From the NCBI RefSeq assembly GCF_000685015.1, contig NZ_BAYA01000010.1, positions 248,001 through 312,000 on the forward strand: 64,000 bases of DNA, read 5' to 3'. The stretch comes from Paraburkholderia bannensis NBRC 103871 (lineage in GTDB: Bacteria; Pseudomonadota; Gammaproteobacteria; Burkholderiales; Burkholderiaceae). The first letter of the stretch is position 1, and every line of letters starts with the position of its first letter. The translations under genes were made by a program, and so were the position numbers. Positions 1 through 7,820 of this stretch are shown here, in pieces. The notes beneath the pieces were generated by a model. It saw only the letters and a program-made list of their open reading frames with translations, did no database searches and had not been told where the DNA came from.

Positions 1-467
1 AGCAGATCCTTCGGCGGCAGGAACACGGTGGAGCCAGGACGCGTCATCGCCGCCGGTACGCCGGGATAGCGTGCGGGATCGAGCCCGCGCTCGGCCAGCG
101 TGCGATAGCCCGTGGCCGCCACGAAGCGCGCGAACTGCGCGTTGGTCACGTCGTACCGGTCGATCATGAACGCGCCCACTTTCACGGCGCGTGCGGGTGC
201 TTCCTCGGGATAGTCGCTGTCCGAGCCCATGACGAAGGTGCCCGCAGGCACTTTCACCTGGTCGGCTGCCTCGCCGGAAGGCGGCAAACCGCCGAACGCC
301 TTGCACGTCTTCAGCGTGCCGAGCGGGGGCACAACCGCGCCAGCGCCGGCGGCGGGCACACTGGCCACGGCGCGCGAAGCCCCGTCGACGCCGCCCGCCA
401 GCGCAGCCCACGCAAGCGCCACAGCGCATGCCGGGAGCGCCATCGCCTTGAATCGGGGGCGCGCCAT
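1..467 (-). CDS. Formylglycine-generating enzyme family protein (partial)
   Basis: Only the first 155 residues lie in the window; the gene runs off the left edge. After a hydrophobic leader (about residues 10-25, suggesting export) comes KVPAGTFVMGSD, the N-terminal signature of the FGE-sulfatase (SUMF1) fold, then DRYDVTNAQFARFV, also typical of the family. FGE proteins oxidise the active-site cysteine of sulfatases to formylglycine. The ATG lies one base after the stop of the upstream arylsulfatase, so the two are very probably co-transcribed and translationally coupled. The C-terminal catalytic cysteines are outside the window, so activity cannot be judged. A non-catalytic FGE-fold protein is the main alternative. 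Confidence 0.88.
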   Translation of the reverse strand, partial: MARPRFKAMALPACAVALAWAALAGGVDGASRAVASVPAAGAGAVVPPLGTLKTCKAFGGLPPSGEAADQVKVPAGTFVMGSDSDYPEEAPARAVKVGAFMIDRYDVTNAQFARFVAATGYRTLAERGLDPARYPGVPAAMTRPGSTVFLPPKDL

Positions 468-468
468 A

Positions 469-2202
469 TCAGTAGTCCGCGCGCGGATAGGACGTATCGC
501 GCCCGGTCTCCACGACGTTGTTCTGCTGCACGTATTGCGACCACTCGGTCAGCAACTGCTCGACGACTTCAGGACGCTTCGCGGAAAGATCGTGCAATTC
601 GCCGCGATCGTGCGCGAGATCGTAAAGCTGCCAATGGCCCTTGCCGTTGTCGTACGAATAGACAAGCTTCCAGTTGCCCTTGCGCAGCGCATTGCGGCCC
701 ATCAACTCCATGCCGTAGACGTAATCGTCGACGTGCACGCGTTTGCGCTCGCCCGTCAGCCACGGTTTCATCGACATGCCCTGCATCGGCAGCACGGTCT
801 GGCCATGAAATTCGATGCCGGGCTGATGGATGCCCGCGAAGTCCAGGATCGTCGGCGTGAAGTCCTTGACCGTGAGGATCTGCTCGGCTTTGCCCGGCTG
901 GACATGCCCCGGATACGTAATGAACGACGGCGAGCGAATCCCGCCTTCATTCGTATACGCCTTGAACAGGCGGAACGGTTGCGCGCTCACCTGTCCCCAC
1001 GCCGGCCCTTCGAAGACGAACGAATCGGGCCTGCCGATATTGTCGAGCGCGTTGTTGAAATCGTGCGCGATCCATTGCGCGTTGCCGCTGTCCTTGTCCC
1101 ACTCGTTGCCCTCGGGGCCGTTGTCGGAGAGGAACACGATCAGCGTGTTGTCGAACTGCCCGCTTGCCTTCAGGTAATCGATCAGCCGGCCGACGTTGCG
1201 GTCGAGTTCGCTCACCATCGCGGCATAGGCTTCGAACGTGCGCGCCGAACGCGCCATTTCCTCTGCGCTCAGTTCGCGCCAGGGTTTCGTGCCTTCGGGC
1301 AAGGGCGCGGGCTTCGTATCGGCGGACACGAGACCCAGGCGCTTCATCTTGTCGATTCGGCGCTGCGCGATCACGTCATAGCCCACGTCGTACTGGCCAC
1401 GGAAGCGGCGCAGCGCGTCGTCGGGAGCCTGCAGCGGCAAATGGGCCGCCGTGTAGGCCGCATACGCAAAGAACGGCCGGTCGCCGCGTGACTTGTCGCT
1501 CAGATAGTCGATCAGCTTGTCGGTATAGGTGCGCGACGAATAGAAGTCTTCGGGCAGGTCGATCTTCTTGCCGTCCTCGCGATACGTCGGCTCCGGCGAA
1601 TCCGACGTAATGCGCATTTCCTTTTCCTTGAAATGCGCCGCACCGCCGTTCATGAGCGCATAGGAGCGCAGGAAGCCGCGCTGATCGGGCCGCATGCCGT
1701 CGCTCGCGCCAAGGTGCCACTTGCCCGCCATCACCGTCCAGTAGCCGCCGTCCTTCATGATCTCGGGCAGCGCCGCCACACGGTGATTGAGGCCGCCCTC
1801 GTAGCCCGGATGGTTGACTTCCTCGGGTGTGAGATGCGGCGTAATCATCTCGGCCATATTGCCCACGCCCGCGAGGTGATTGTCGATGCCCGAGAGCAGC
1901 ATCGAGCGCGTCGGCGAGCACGTCGGCGCGACATACATCGTATCGAGCAGGCGTCCCTGCGCGACCAGCGCGTCGAGATTCGGCGTGGGAATCTCGCTGC
2001 CGAATGCGCCCAGATCCGAGCGGCCCAGGTCGTCGGCGACGATCAACAGGACGTTGGGGCGCGCGGCGGACTGGACAGTTGCAGGGGAATTCGTCTGGTT
2101 ATTCGCAGCGGCAGGCGTCGCGGCCTGTGCGAAAGAGAATGCGGCGAGAAGCGCGCAACCGCTCAACGCGGTGGCTGCATGAGTTTTCAGACCCAAGGTC
2201 AT
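469..2202 (-). CDS. Exported arylsulfatase (type I, formylglycine-dependent)
   Basis: About 577 residues. A Sec-type leader of roughly 27 residues ends at FAQA, followed by PNVLLIVADDLG, the N-terminal metal-binding motif of alkaline-phosphatase-fold sulfatases (D57, D58). The modification site CSPTR is at residues 95-99, with C95 the residue converted to formylglycine; GKWHLG and a later FLSDNGPEGN are further sulfatase signatures. It should hydrolyse sulfate esters in the periplasm. The ATG at 2202 sits directly against GGAG with no spacing, whereas a TTG at 2196 would be six bases from it, so the true start may be 2196. Divergent from the LysR gene and coupled to the FGE gene downstream. 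Confidence 0.93.
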   Translation of the reverse strand: MTLGLKTHAATALSGCALLAAFSFAQAATPAAANNQTNSPATVQSAARPNVLLIVADDLGRSDLGAFGSEIPTPNLDALVAQGRLLDTMYVAPTCSPTRSMLLSGIDNHLAGVGNMAEMITPHLTPEEVNHPGYEGGLNHRVAALPEIMKDGGYWTVMAGKWHLGASDGMRPDQRGFLRSYALMNGGAAHFKEKEMRITSDSPEPTYREDGKKIDLPEDFYSSRTYTDKLIDYLSDKSRGDRPFFAYAAYTAAHLPLQAPDDALRRFRGQYDVGYDVIAQRRIDKMKRLGLVSADTKPAPLPEGTKPWRELSAEEMARSARTFEAYAAMVSELDRNVGRLIDYLKASGQFDNTLIVFLSDNGPEGNEWDKDSGNAQWIAHDFNNALDNIGRPDSFVFEGPAWGQVSAQPFRLFKAYTNEGGIRSPSFITYPGHVQPGKAEQILTVKDFTPTILDFAGIHQPGIEFHGQTVLPMQGMSMKPWLTGERKRVHVDDYVYGMELMGRNALRKGNWKLVYSYDNGKGHWQLYDLAHDRGELHDLSAKRPEVVEQLLTEWSQYVQQNNVVETGRDTSYPRADY

Positions 2203-2477
2203 CTCCGTTATCGTGGTTATGGTGCGAGAACAGCGGATTCGCAGGTCTACGATACGGAGCCAAAAAGGCCACGCAGTATCACAAATCGGCAAACCGTCTC
2301 GAAGGCATCGTGGATACCTGTGCGAGCGCCTGCGCACAAGGGGGTTTTCCCTTGCATGCGTGCAGCGCATGCATCGCGTGCCCCCAATCCCAGTCAAGGC
2401 GCGTGCAGCAAAATATGGACGACCGTGCGCAACGCTTGCATCATGTCGTCAGTCCATTTCGACGCTCGTACGCCTCC

Positions 2478-3386
2478 ATGCGCCTCACGCCTCTACCGCC
2501 GCTGCAGTGCCTCGTCGCTTTCGAAGCCGCCGTGCGCCACGCCAGCTTCACGCGCGCCGCTGCCGAACTGCATCTCACGCAAAGCGCCATCAGCCGCCAG
2601 ATCCAGCAGCTGGAGGAATTCCTGGGCCGTTCGCTGTTCGTGCGCGAGCATCGTGCATTGCGCCTCACCATCGCGGGCGAACAGTACGCGGCGCAGGTAC
2701 AACGCCTGCTCACCCAATGCGCCGAAGCCACCGCCGACGTCATGAAACACCACGCCGCGCTCGAACTGACCGTGGCGTGTTCGTCGGGCGTGGCGGTGCT
2801 CTGGCTCACGCCGCGCTTGCCGCTCTTTCGCGCGGCGTTTCCCGATATCAAGTTGCGCCTGATCGTGCGCGACGGGCTGGCCGCGATGTCGCCCGCCGAA
2901 TTCGACGTCGGCGTCTATTACGTGCGGCAGCAGGCCAGCGCCGACTACACGGCGCGCCGTCTATTCGAGGAAGAAGTCTTTCCGGTCTGCTCGCCCGGCT
3001 ATCTTGCGGGGCGCACGCTGGAACCCGCCGACCTGATCGGCGAAACCTTGCTGCTGCTCGAAGACGGCCAGCGCCAGTGGATGTCGTGGTCGGAATGGCT
3101 CGACTACAACGGCGTGGCGATGCCGAAAGCGCAGCAAGGCATGACCATCAACAGCTATCCACAGGTCGTGCAACTGGCGATCCTGGGCCAGGGCATTGCA
3201 TTGGCCTGGCGTCATATGATCGACGCCTGCCTCACGCAAGGACTGCTCACGCGCGTCACGCAGGCCAGCGCGAGCCACGGCGGCGGCTACTATGTGATTT
3301 CGCCAGCCGACCGCTCGCAGAGCCAGGCCGCCCGCCTTTTCACGCGCTGGCTATTCGAACAGGCCGAGGCGCAACGCAGCCTGTAA
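2478..3386 (+). CDS. LysR-family transcriptional regulator (GcvA-like)
   Basis: 302 residues from the chosen ATG. The N-terminal winged helix (LPPLQCLVAFEAAVRHASF, then LHLTQSAISRQIQQLE) matches the GcvA-type LysR subgroup; the rest is a substrate-binding effector domain. Neither this ATG nor the in-frame ATG at 2415 has a clear Shine-Dalgarno; the later one gives the standard N-terminus. It is divergent from the arylsulfatase and upstream of the MHS transporter, so it could control either. A hairpin-plus-T-run terminator follows it, which favours the sulfatase operon as the partner transcript, though that is only positional inference. Confidence 0.9.
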   Translation: MRLTPLPPLQCLVAFEAAVRHASFTRAAAELHLTQSAISRQIQQLEEFLGRSLFVREHRALRLTIAGEQYAAQVQRLLTQCAEATADVMKHHAALELTVACSSGVAVLWLTPRLPLFRAAFPDIKLRLIVRDGLAAMSPAEFDVGVYYVRQQASADYTARRLFEEEVFPVCSPGYLAGRTLEPADLIGETLLLLEDGQRQWMSWSEWLDYNGVAMPKAQQGMTINSYPQVVQLAILGQGIALAWRHMIDACLTQGLLTRVTQASASHGGGYYVISPADRSQSQAARLFTRWLFEQAEAQRSL

Positions 3387-3394
3387 AAGCGCCC

Positions 3395-3439
3395 GGCGCG
3401 CGATGCATGCGCGCCACGCATGCAAGCATGCGAATTTTT
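3395..3439 (+). terminator. Probable terminator of the LysR gene
   Basis: Two consecutive hairpins: GGCGCGC (3395-3401) pairs with GCGCGCC (3409-3415), and CGCATGC (3417-3423) pairs with GCATGCG (3426-3432), the second followed by AATTTTTC. This fits an intrinsic terminator separating LysR from the MHS gene. Confidence 0.55.
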
Positions 3440-3518
3440 CGTTTCAGAAATAAATAGCGCCATCCTTAGCATCGGGGTCATGCGGGAGACATCCCGCCTT
3501 CCACACCAGGAGGAGGCC

Positions 3519-4811
3519 ATGCAGGGAACGCTTTCACCGCGCGCCGCGCGTACTGTCAGTAGCGCCGCGCAGCAGCGCCGCCGCGCGATTATCGCCACCG
3601 TCCTCGGCAACGGGCTCGAATGGTTCGATTTCACCGTCTACAGCTTCTTCGCCGTCACCATCGCGAAGCTGTTCTTCCCGTCCGGCAACGAGCTGACCTC
3701 CGTACTTCTGGCCGTGGCCACCTTCGGCGTGGGCTTTTTCATGCGGCCCGTCGGCGGCATCGTGCTTGGCATCTACGCGGACAAGGTCGGCCGCAAGGCG
3801 GCGCTCTCGCTCACGATCCTGTTGATGGCGCTGGGCACGGCGCTGATCGGCTTCGCGCCTACTTACGAGCAGGCCGGCATCGCCGCGCCGCTGCTGATCG
3901 TCGCCGCGCGTCTGTTGCAGGGTTTTTCGGCGGGCGGCGAGATGGGCGGCGCAACGGCCTTCCTGACCGAATACGCCCCGCCCGGACAACGCGCCTGGTA
4001 TTCGAGCTGGATCCAGTCGAGCATTGGCTTCGCCGTGCTGCTGGGCGCGGCCACCGGCACCTTCGTCACCACGGTGCTGAGCCCCGAAGCGCTGCATAGC
4101 TGGGGCTGGCGCGTGCCCTTCCTGCTCGGCATCCTGGTCGGCCCCGTGGGCTATTTCATCCGCAGCCAGATGGACGAGACCCCTGCGTTCAGCGCGGTCG
4201 AGGCGCAGGCGCGCGAGAACTCGCCGCTCAAGGAAGTGCTTTCGGAGTTTCCGCGCGAAACCTTCGCGAGCTTTTCGATGGTGATTCTCTGGACGGTCTG
4301 CACCTACGTGCTGCTGTTCTATATGCCGATGTATTCGGTGCGCACGCTGCACCTGTCGCAAACGACCGGCTTCGCATCGGGCATGATCGGCGGCCTCATG
4401 ATCCTGTGCTGCGCGCCGGTCGTCGGCAAGCTCGCCGACCGTTATGGCCGCCGGGTGTTTCTCTCGGGCGCGGCGCTCGCCGTCCTCTTGCTCGCGTGGC
4501 CCATGTTCGCGTGGATCAACCATGCGCCCAGCTTCGGCTCGCTGCTGGTCTTCCAGGCCGTATTCGGCGTGCTGATCGCGATCTATACAGGGCCGATCCT
4601 CGCCGCGCTCGCAGAACTGTACCCAACCCGCGTGCTCTCCACCGGCCTCTCGGTCGCGTACAACTTCGCGGTGACGATCTTCGGCGGCTTTGCGCCCTTC
4701 CTCATCACCTGGCTGATCGCCCGTACGGGCAGCAACATGGCGCCCGCGCTCTACGTGATCGTGGCGGCTGCGATCAGCCTTGTCGGCACGCGCTTCGTCA
4801 AGGACGCGTGA
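3519..4811 (+). CDS. MFS transporter, metabolite:H+ symporter (MHS) type
   Basis: 430 residues. The start is fixed by a strong AGGAGG (3508-3513) five bases upstream. The opening AIIATVLGNGLEWFDF and the loop DKVGRKAAL are hallmarks of the MHS subfamily (ProP, CitA, KgtP and ShiA relatives), which import organic acids, betaines or shikimate with protons. About twelve hydrophobic segments are visible, and LLQGFSAGGEMGGA is the conserved helix-4 region. The amidohydrolase starts 25 bases downstream, so the transporter probably brings in that enzyme's substrate or its precursor. The substrate cannot be read from the sequence. Confidence 0.92.
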   Translation: MQGTLSPRAARTVSSAAQQRRRAIIATVLGNGLEWFDFTVYSFFAVTIAKLFFPSGNELTSVLLAVATFGVGFFMRPVGGIVLGIYADKVGRKAALSLTILLMALGTALIGFAPTYEQAGIAAPLLIVAARLLQGFSAGGEMGGATAFLTEYAPPGQRAWYSSWIQSSIGFAVLLGAATGTFVTTVLSPEALHSWGWRVPFLLGILVGPVGYFIRSQMDETPAFSAVEAQARENSPLKEVLSEFPRETFASFSMVILWTVCTYVLLFYMPMYSVRTLHLSQTTGFASGMIGGLMILCCAPVVGKLADRYGRRVFLSGAALAVLLLAWPMFAWINHAPSFGSLLVFQAVFGVLIAIYTGPILAALAELYPTRVLSTGLSVAYNFAVTIFGGFAPFLITWLIARTGSNMAPALYVIVAAAISLVGTRFVKDA

Positions 4812-4836
4812 AACCCCTGCATTTCAAGGACTCTCC

Positions 4837-6087
4837 ATGACCATCACGGTTCTCAAAGGCGGCAACGTCCTCGACCTCGAACGAGGCGTGCTGCTCGAAC
4901 ATCATCATGTCGTGATCGAGGACGAGCAGATCGTCGAGGTCAGCGACCGCCCCATCGATATCGCGAATGCGCAGATCGTCGACGTGCGCGGCAAGACGGT
5001 GATGCCGGGCCTGATCGACTGCCACGTCCACGTGCTGGCGTCGAATGCGAACCTGGGCGCCAACGCCGGACAGCCTAATATCCTTGCCGCGATTCGCGCG
5101 TTGCCGATTCTCGACGCGATGCTCTCGCGCGGCTTCACGAGCGTGCGCGATGCGGGCGGTGCGGACTGGGCGCTCATGCAGGCGGTCGAAACCGGCCTCG
5201 TGCCGGGGCCGCGCATTTTCCCTTCGGGCAAGGCGCTTTCGCAAACGGGCGGTCACGGCGACTTCCGTCCGCGCGGCGACTTGCTGGAGCCGTGCTCGTG
5301 CTGCTTCCGCACGGGTGCGATTGCACGCGTGGTGGATGGCGTCGATGCCGTGCGCCTGGCCGTGCGCGAGGAAATCCAGAAGGGCGCCACGCAGATCAAG
5401 ATCATGGCGTCCGGCGGCGTGGCGTCGCCGACCGACCCCATCGCCAATACCCAGTACTCCGAAGCGGAAATCCGCGCCATCGTCGAGGAAGCCCAGGCCG
5501 CGAATACCTACGTGATGGCGCATGCATACACGGGCCGCTCGATCGCGCGTGCGGTGCGTTGCGGCGTGCGCACGATCGAGCACGGCAACCTCGTCGATGA
5601 GGAAGCCGCGCGCGTGATGCATGAGCACGGCGCATACGTGGTGCCCACGCTCGTGACCTATGACGCGCTCGCCCGGCATGGCGCGCAGTTCGGCCTGCCG
5701 CCCGCCTCGGTCGCCAAGGTCGCCGCCGTGCAGCAGGCGGGCCGCGAATCGCTGGAGGTGTATGCGAAGGCCGGCGTGCCGATGGGGTTCGGCTCCGACC
5801 TGCTCGGCGAGATGCACGCGTTCCAGTGCGGTGAATTCCGCATTCGCGCTGACGTGCTGGGCAACCTGGCAGCGCTGCGCTCGGCAACCACGGTCGCCGC
5901 CGAAATCGTCGATATGAAGGGCAAGCTGGGCACGATCGCAGCGGGCGCCATCGCCGATATTCTCGTGCTCGACGGCGATCCGCTCGCGGACATCAACGTG
6001 ATCGCCGGCGAAGGCGAACGCGTGGCTTACGTGCTCCAGCGCGGCAAGATCGTGAAATCGGGCGCCGCGGCACGGGAGCTACGTTAA
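4837..6087 (+). CDS. Metal-dependent amidohydrolase (Xaa-Pro dipeptidase-like)
   Basis: 416 residues. AAGGA lies seven bases before the ATG. The composite fold is clear: an N-terminal beta-sandwich, then PGLIDCHVHV with metal ligands H63 and H65, a candidate carbamylated lysine in QIKIMASGG, histidines in VMAHAYTG and RTIEHGN, the catalytic aspartate in GSDLLGEMH, and the closing ADILVLDGDPL. This is the COG1228 amidohydrolase group, whose characterised members cleave acyl-amino acids or prolyl dipeptides. It forms an operon with the MHS transporter, pointing to uptake and cytoplasmic hydrolysis of an N-acyl or cyclic amide compound. No signal peptide. Confidence 0.9.
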   Translation: MTITVLKGGNVLDLERGVLLEHHHVVIEDEQIVEVSDRPIDIANAQIVDVRGKTVMPGLIDCHVHVLASNANLGANAGQPNILAAIRALPILDAMLSRGFTSVRDAGGADWALMQAVETGLVPGPRIFPSGKALSQTGGHGDFRPRGDLLEPCSCCFRTGAIARVVDGVDAVRLAVREEIQKGATQIKIMASGGVASPTDPIANTQYSEAEIRAIVEEAQAANTYVMAHAYTGRSIARAVRCGVRTIEHGNLVDEEAARVMHEHGAYVVPTLVTYDALARHGAQFGLPPASVAKVAAVQQAGRESLEVYAKAGVPMGFGSDLLGEMHAFQCGEFRIRADVLGNLAALRSATTVAAEIVDMKGKLGTIAAGAIADILVLDGDPLADINVIAGEGERVAYVLQRGKIVKSGAAARELR

Positions 6088-6092
6088 GCAGG

Positions 6093-7667
6093 TCAAACGT
6101 GCGCGGCGAGCGTCTGCGCGGAGTCGAACGCATCGAGCACGCTCGCGCACACGCGGTTGCGCCCGCTTGACTTGGCGATGAGCAACTGGGCGTCGGCGGA
6201 TTCAAGCAGCTTTTCTGCGCCATCCTCCACGCCCGGTGTCGCCTTGATGGTCGCGCATCCCACGCTGACCGTCACCGCACCCGTATCGCTTTTCGCGTGA
6301 GCGATACGCAACCCTTGCACCGCCTGCCGCACCCGCTCGGCGATTTGCGCGGCTTCCTGCGCATCGGTGTCGGGCAGCACCACGGCAAACTCCTCCCCGC
6401 CATAACGCGCCGCCATGTCCTGCGCGCGCCGCGCCTGCGAACCGATGGCCTGCGCCACGCTTCGCAGCACTTCGTCGCCAACGGCATGGCCATATTCGTC
6501 GTTGAAGAGCTTGAAGCGGTCGATGTCGATAAACAGTATGGATAGCTGACGATTCTTCCGGCTCGCGCGACGCCATTCTTCGTCGAGCCGGTTGTCCAGG
6601 GCGCGGCGGTTGCTCAGGCCAGTGAGCGCATCGGTCAGCGATATCTTGCGCAGCTTTTCCAATGCCTTGTAACGCGAACGCAGCGCGCTTTCCAGTGCCA
6701 TCGACCCGACAGCCAGGGTCAACGCGAACGCCAGGGCCAACGCGCCCTGCCAGAGCGCCTGGCGTTGCCAGATACGTAGCGTCATCTCCGTCGACGGCGT
6801 CACGACCACGGCAAGCGGTGCGCTATTGACGCGTGCCACGCAGCCCTTCACGCGCGCCATGTCGATACGCTCGATCGCGCCAGCCGATGTCTGCGGCACG
6901 ACCAGCGACGCAGCCTCGTCCGGATGAACCGCATTGGCCAGCACGACGCCGTCCTCGCGCACGACGCGCACCGCATCGACATCGCGCGACTCGAAGCGGC
7001 TGATAAAGCGCTGGAGATTGTCGAGCCGCACCACCAGCACCGCAACGCCGCCGAAGCCGTGGCCTGGCGTTTCGATAGTGCGTGCAAGCGCAACAGAGCG
7101 ACGTCCGTCGCGAATGCGCGACGCGAGAGGTTCCGAAACATAGAGTTCAGGTGCAGTGCCGTGCGCCGTACCGTGCGACAGCGCCTGAAAGTAGTCGCGG
7201 TCGTGCAGGTCGATCCGCGCCGCGCCCGGGTTGTCGGGCGGCGCTTCAAGCATGCCGTCCGCCCCGACGATAAACGCATCGTCCAGAAATTCATGCGAGA
7301 TCGCCTGACTGAAACGAATACGTTCGCGAACGTTCTCGGTCATAGGCGCCGACGAGTCGCGCGCCGGGGATGCCATGTCTGCGAGCAGCGCGTCGTAGAT
7401 GGTCATGTTGGCGCTCAGGCCGCCCGCGACCAGCGACGCGACACTCTGCGCGCGCTCCTGGGCGCGTTCGATGCGCCCCGCGCGGTCGGCCGTGAGCCAC
7501 GCGGTCGTGCTGGCGAGCACCACGATGGCGCACAGCACCCCCGCGACAGAAATCAGGTCGGGCCGCGCATCGAGCGCGCCCAGCAGGCAGCGAGACCAGC
7601 CGCGCAGGCCCCTGCCGATGAAGCGGCCCGCACGGGCGAATGATGCGATGACACGTCGGGTGGACAC
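6093..7667 (-). CDS. Membrane-bound diguanylate cyclase (dCache-type sensor + GGDEF)
   Basis: 524 residues, starting at GTG with TAAGGAG seven bases upstream. Membrane segments lie near residues 40-60 and 295-320, enclosing a periplasmic region of about 230 residues whose pattern (ISHEFLDDAFIVGADG, then DLHDRDYFQAL) resembles a double-Cache sensor. The C-terminal catalytic domain starts at LTDALTGLSNRRALD and has an intact GGEEF site near residue 423. RAQD lies five residues before it, matching the RxxD inhibitory site for product feedback. It should make cyclic di-GMP in response to an extracytoplasmic ligand. Divergent from the atypical regulator, sharing its 150-bp upstream region. Confidence 0.93.
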   Translation of the reverse strand: MSTRRVIASFARAGRFIGRGLRGWSRCLLGALDARPDLISVAGVLCAIVVLASTTAWLTADRAGRIERAQERAQSVASLVAGGLSANMTIYDALLADMASPARDSSAPMTENVRERIRFSQAISHEFLDDAFIVGADGMLEAPPDNPGAARIDLHDRDYFQALSHGTAHGTAPELYVSEPLASRIRDGRRSVALARTIETPGHGFGGVAVLVVRLDNLQRFISRFESRDVDAVRVVREDGVVLANAVHPDEAASLVVPQTSAGAIERIDMARVKGCVARVNSAPLAVVVTPSTEMTLRIWQRQALWQGALALAFALTLAVGSMALESALRSRYKALEKLRKISLTDALTGLSNRRALDNRLDEEWRRASRKNRQLSILFIDIDRFKLFNDEYGHAVGDEVLRSVAQAIGSQARRAQDMAARYGGEEFAVVLPDTDAQEAAQIAERVRQAVQGLRIAHAKSDTGAVTVSVGCATIKATPGVEDGAEKLLESADAQLLIAKSSGRNRVCASVLDAFDSAQTLAAHV

Positions 7668-7745
7668 GTAATTCTCCTTATGTTCCGGGACGACGCGCGA
7701 GCGAATTCCCGAAGTCCTCGTCTATTCTCGGCTGATACGTTGCCG

Positions 7746-7791
7746 CGCGATATCGCAGAATCGCGATATGCGTGTAGAGAAATCGCTACAC
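7746..7791. promoter_or_regulatory. Direct and inverted repeats between cyclase and regulator genes
   Basis: CGCGATAT occurs twice as a direct repeat (7746-7753 and 7762-7769), 16 bases apart; the first lies within the palindrome GCGATATCGC (7747-7756). Immediately after is a perfect inverted repeat, GTGTAG (7772-7777) and CTACAC (7786-7791). All lie in the divergent intergenic region, so they are likely binding sites, possibly of the LuxR-type HTH encoded next door. Confidence 0.45.
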
Positions 7792-7820
7792 TCGAACCGG
7801 GCGGCGTAACGGGAACCCGA

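Noticed and set aside
229..1491. Long plus-strand open frame across the arylsulfatase
   Set aside because: Antisense to a clear sulfatase and FGE gene; Arg/His/Ala-rich with no domain, as expected of a GC-rich shadow frame. The same applies to other long antisense frames (for example 10566-12005, 38770-40077 and 50753-52888).
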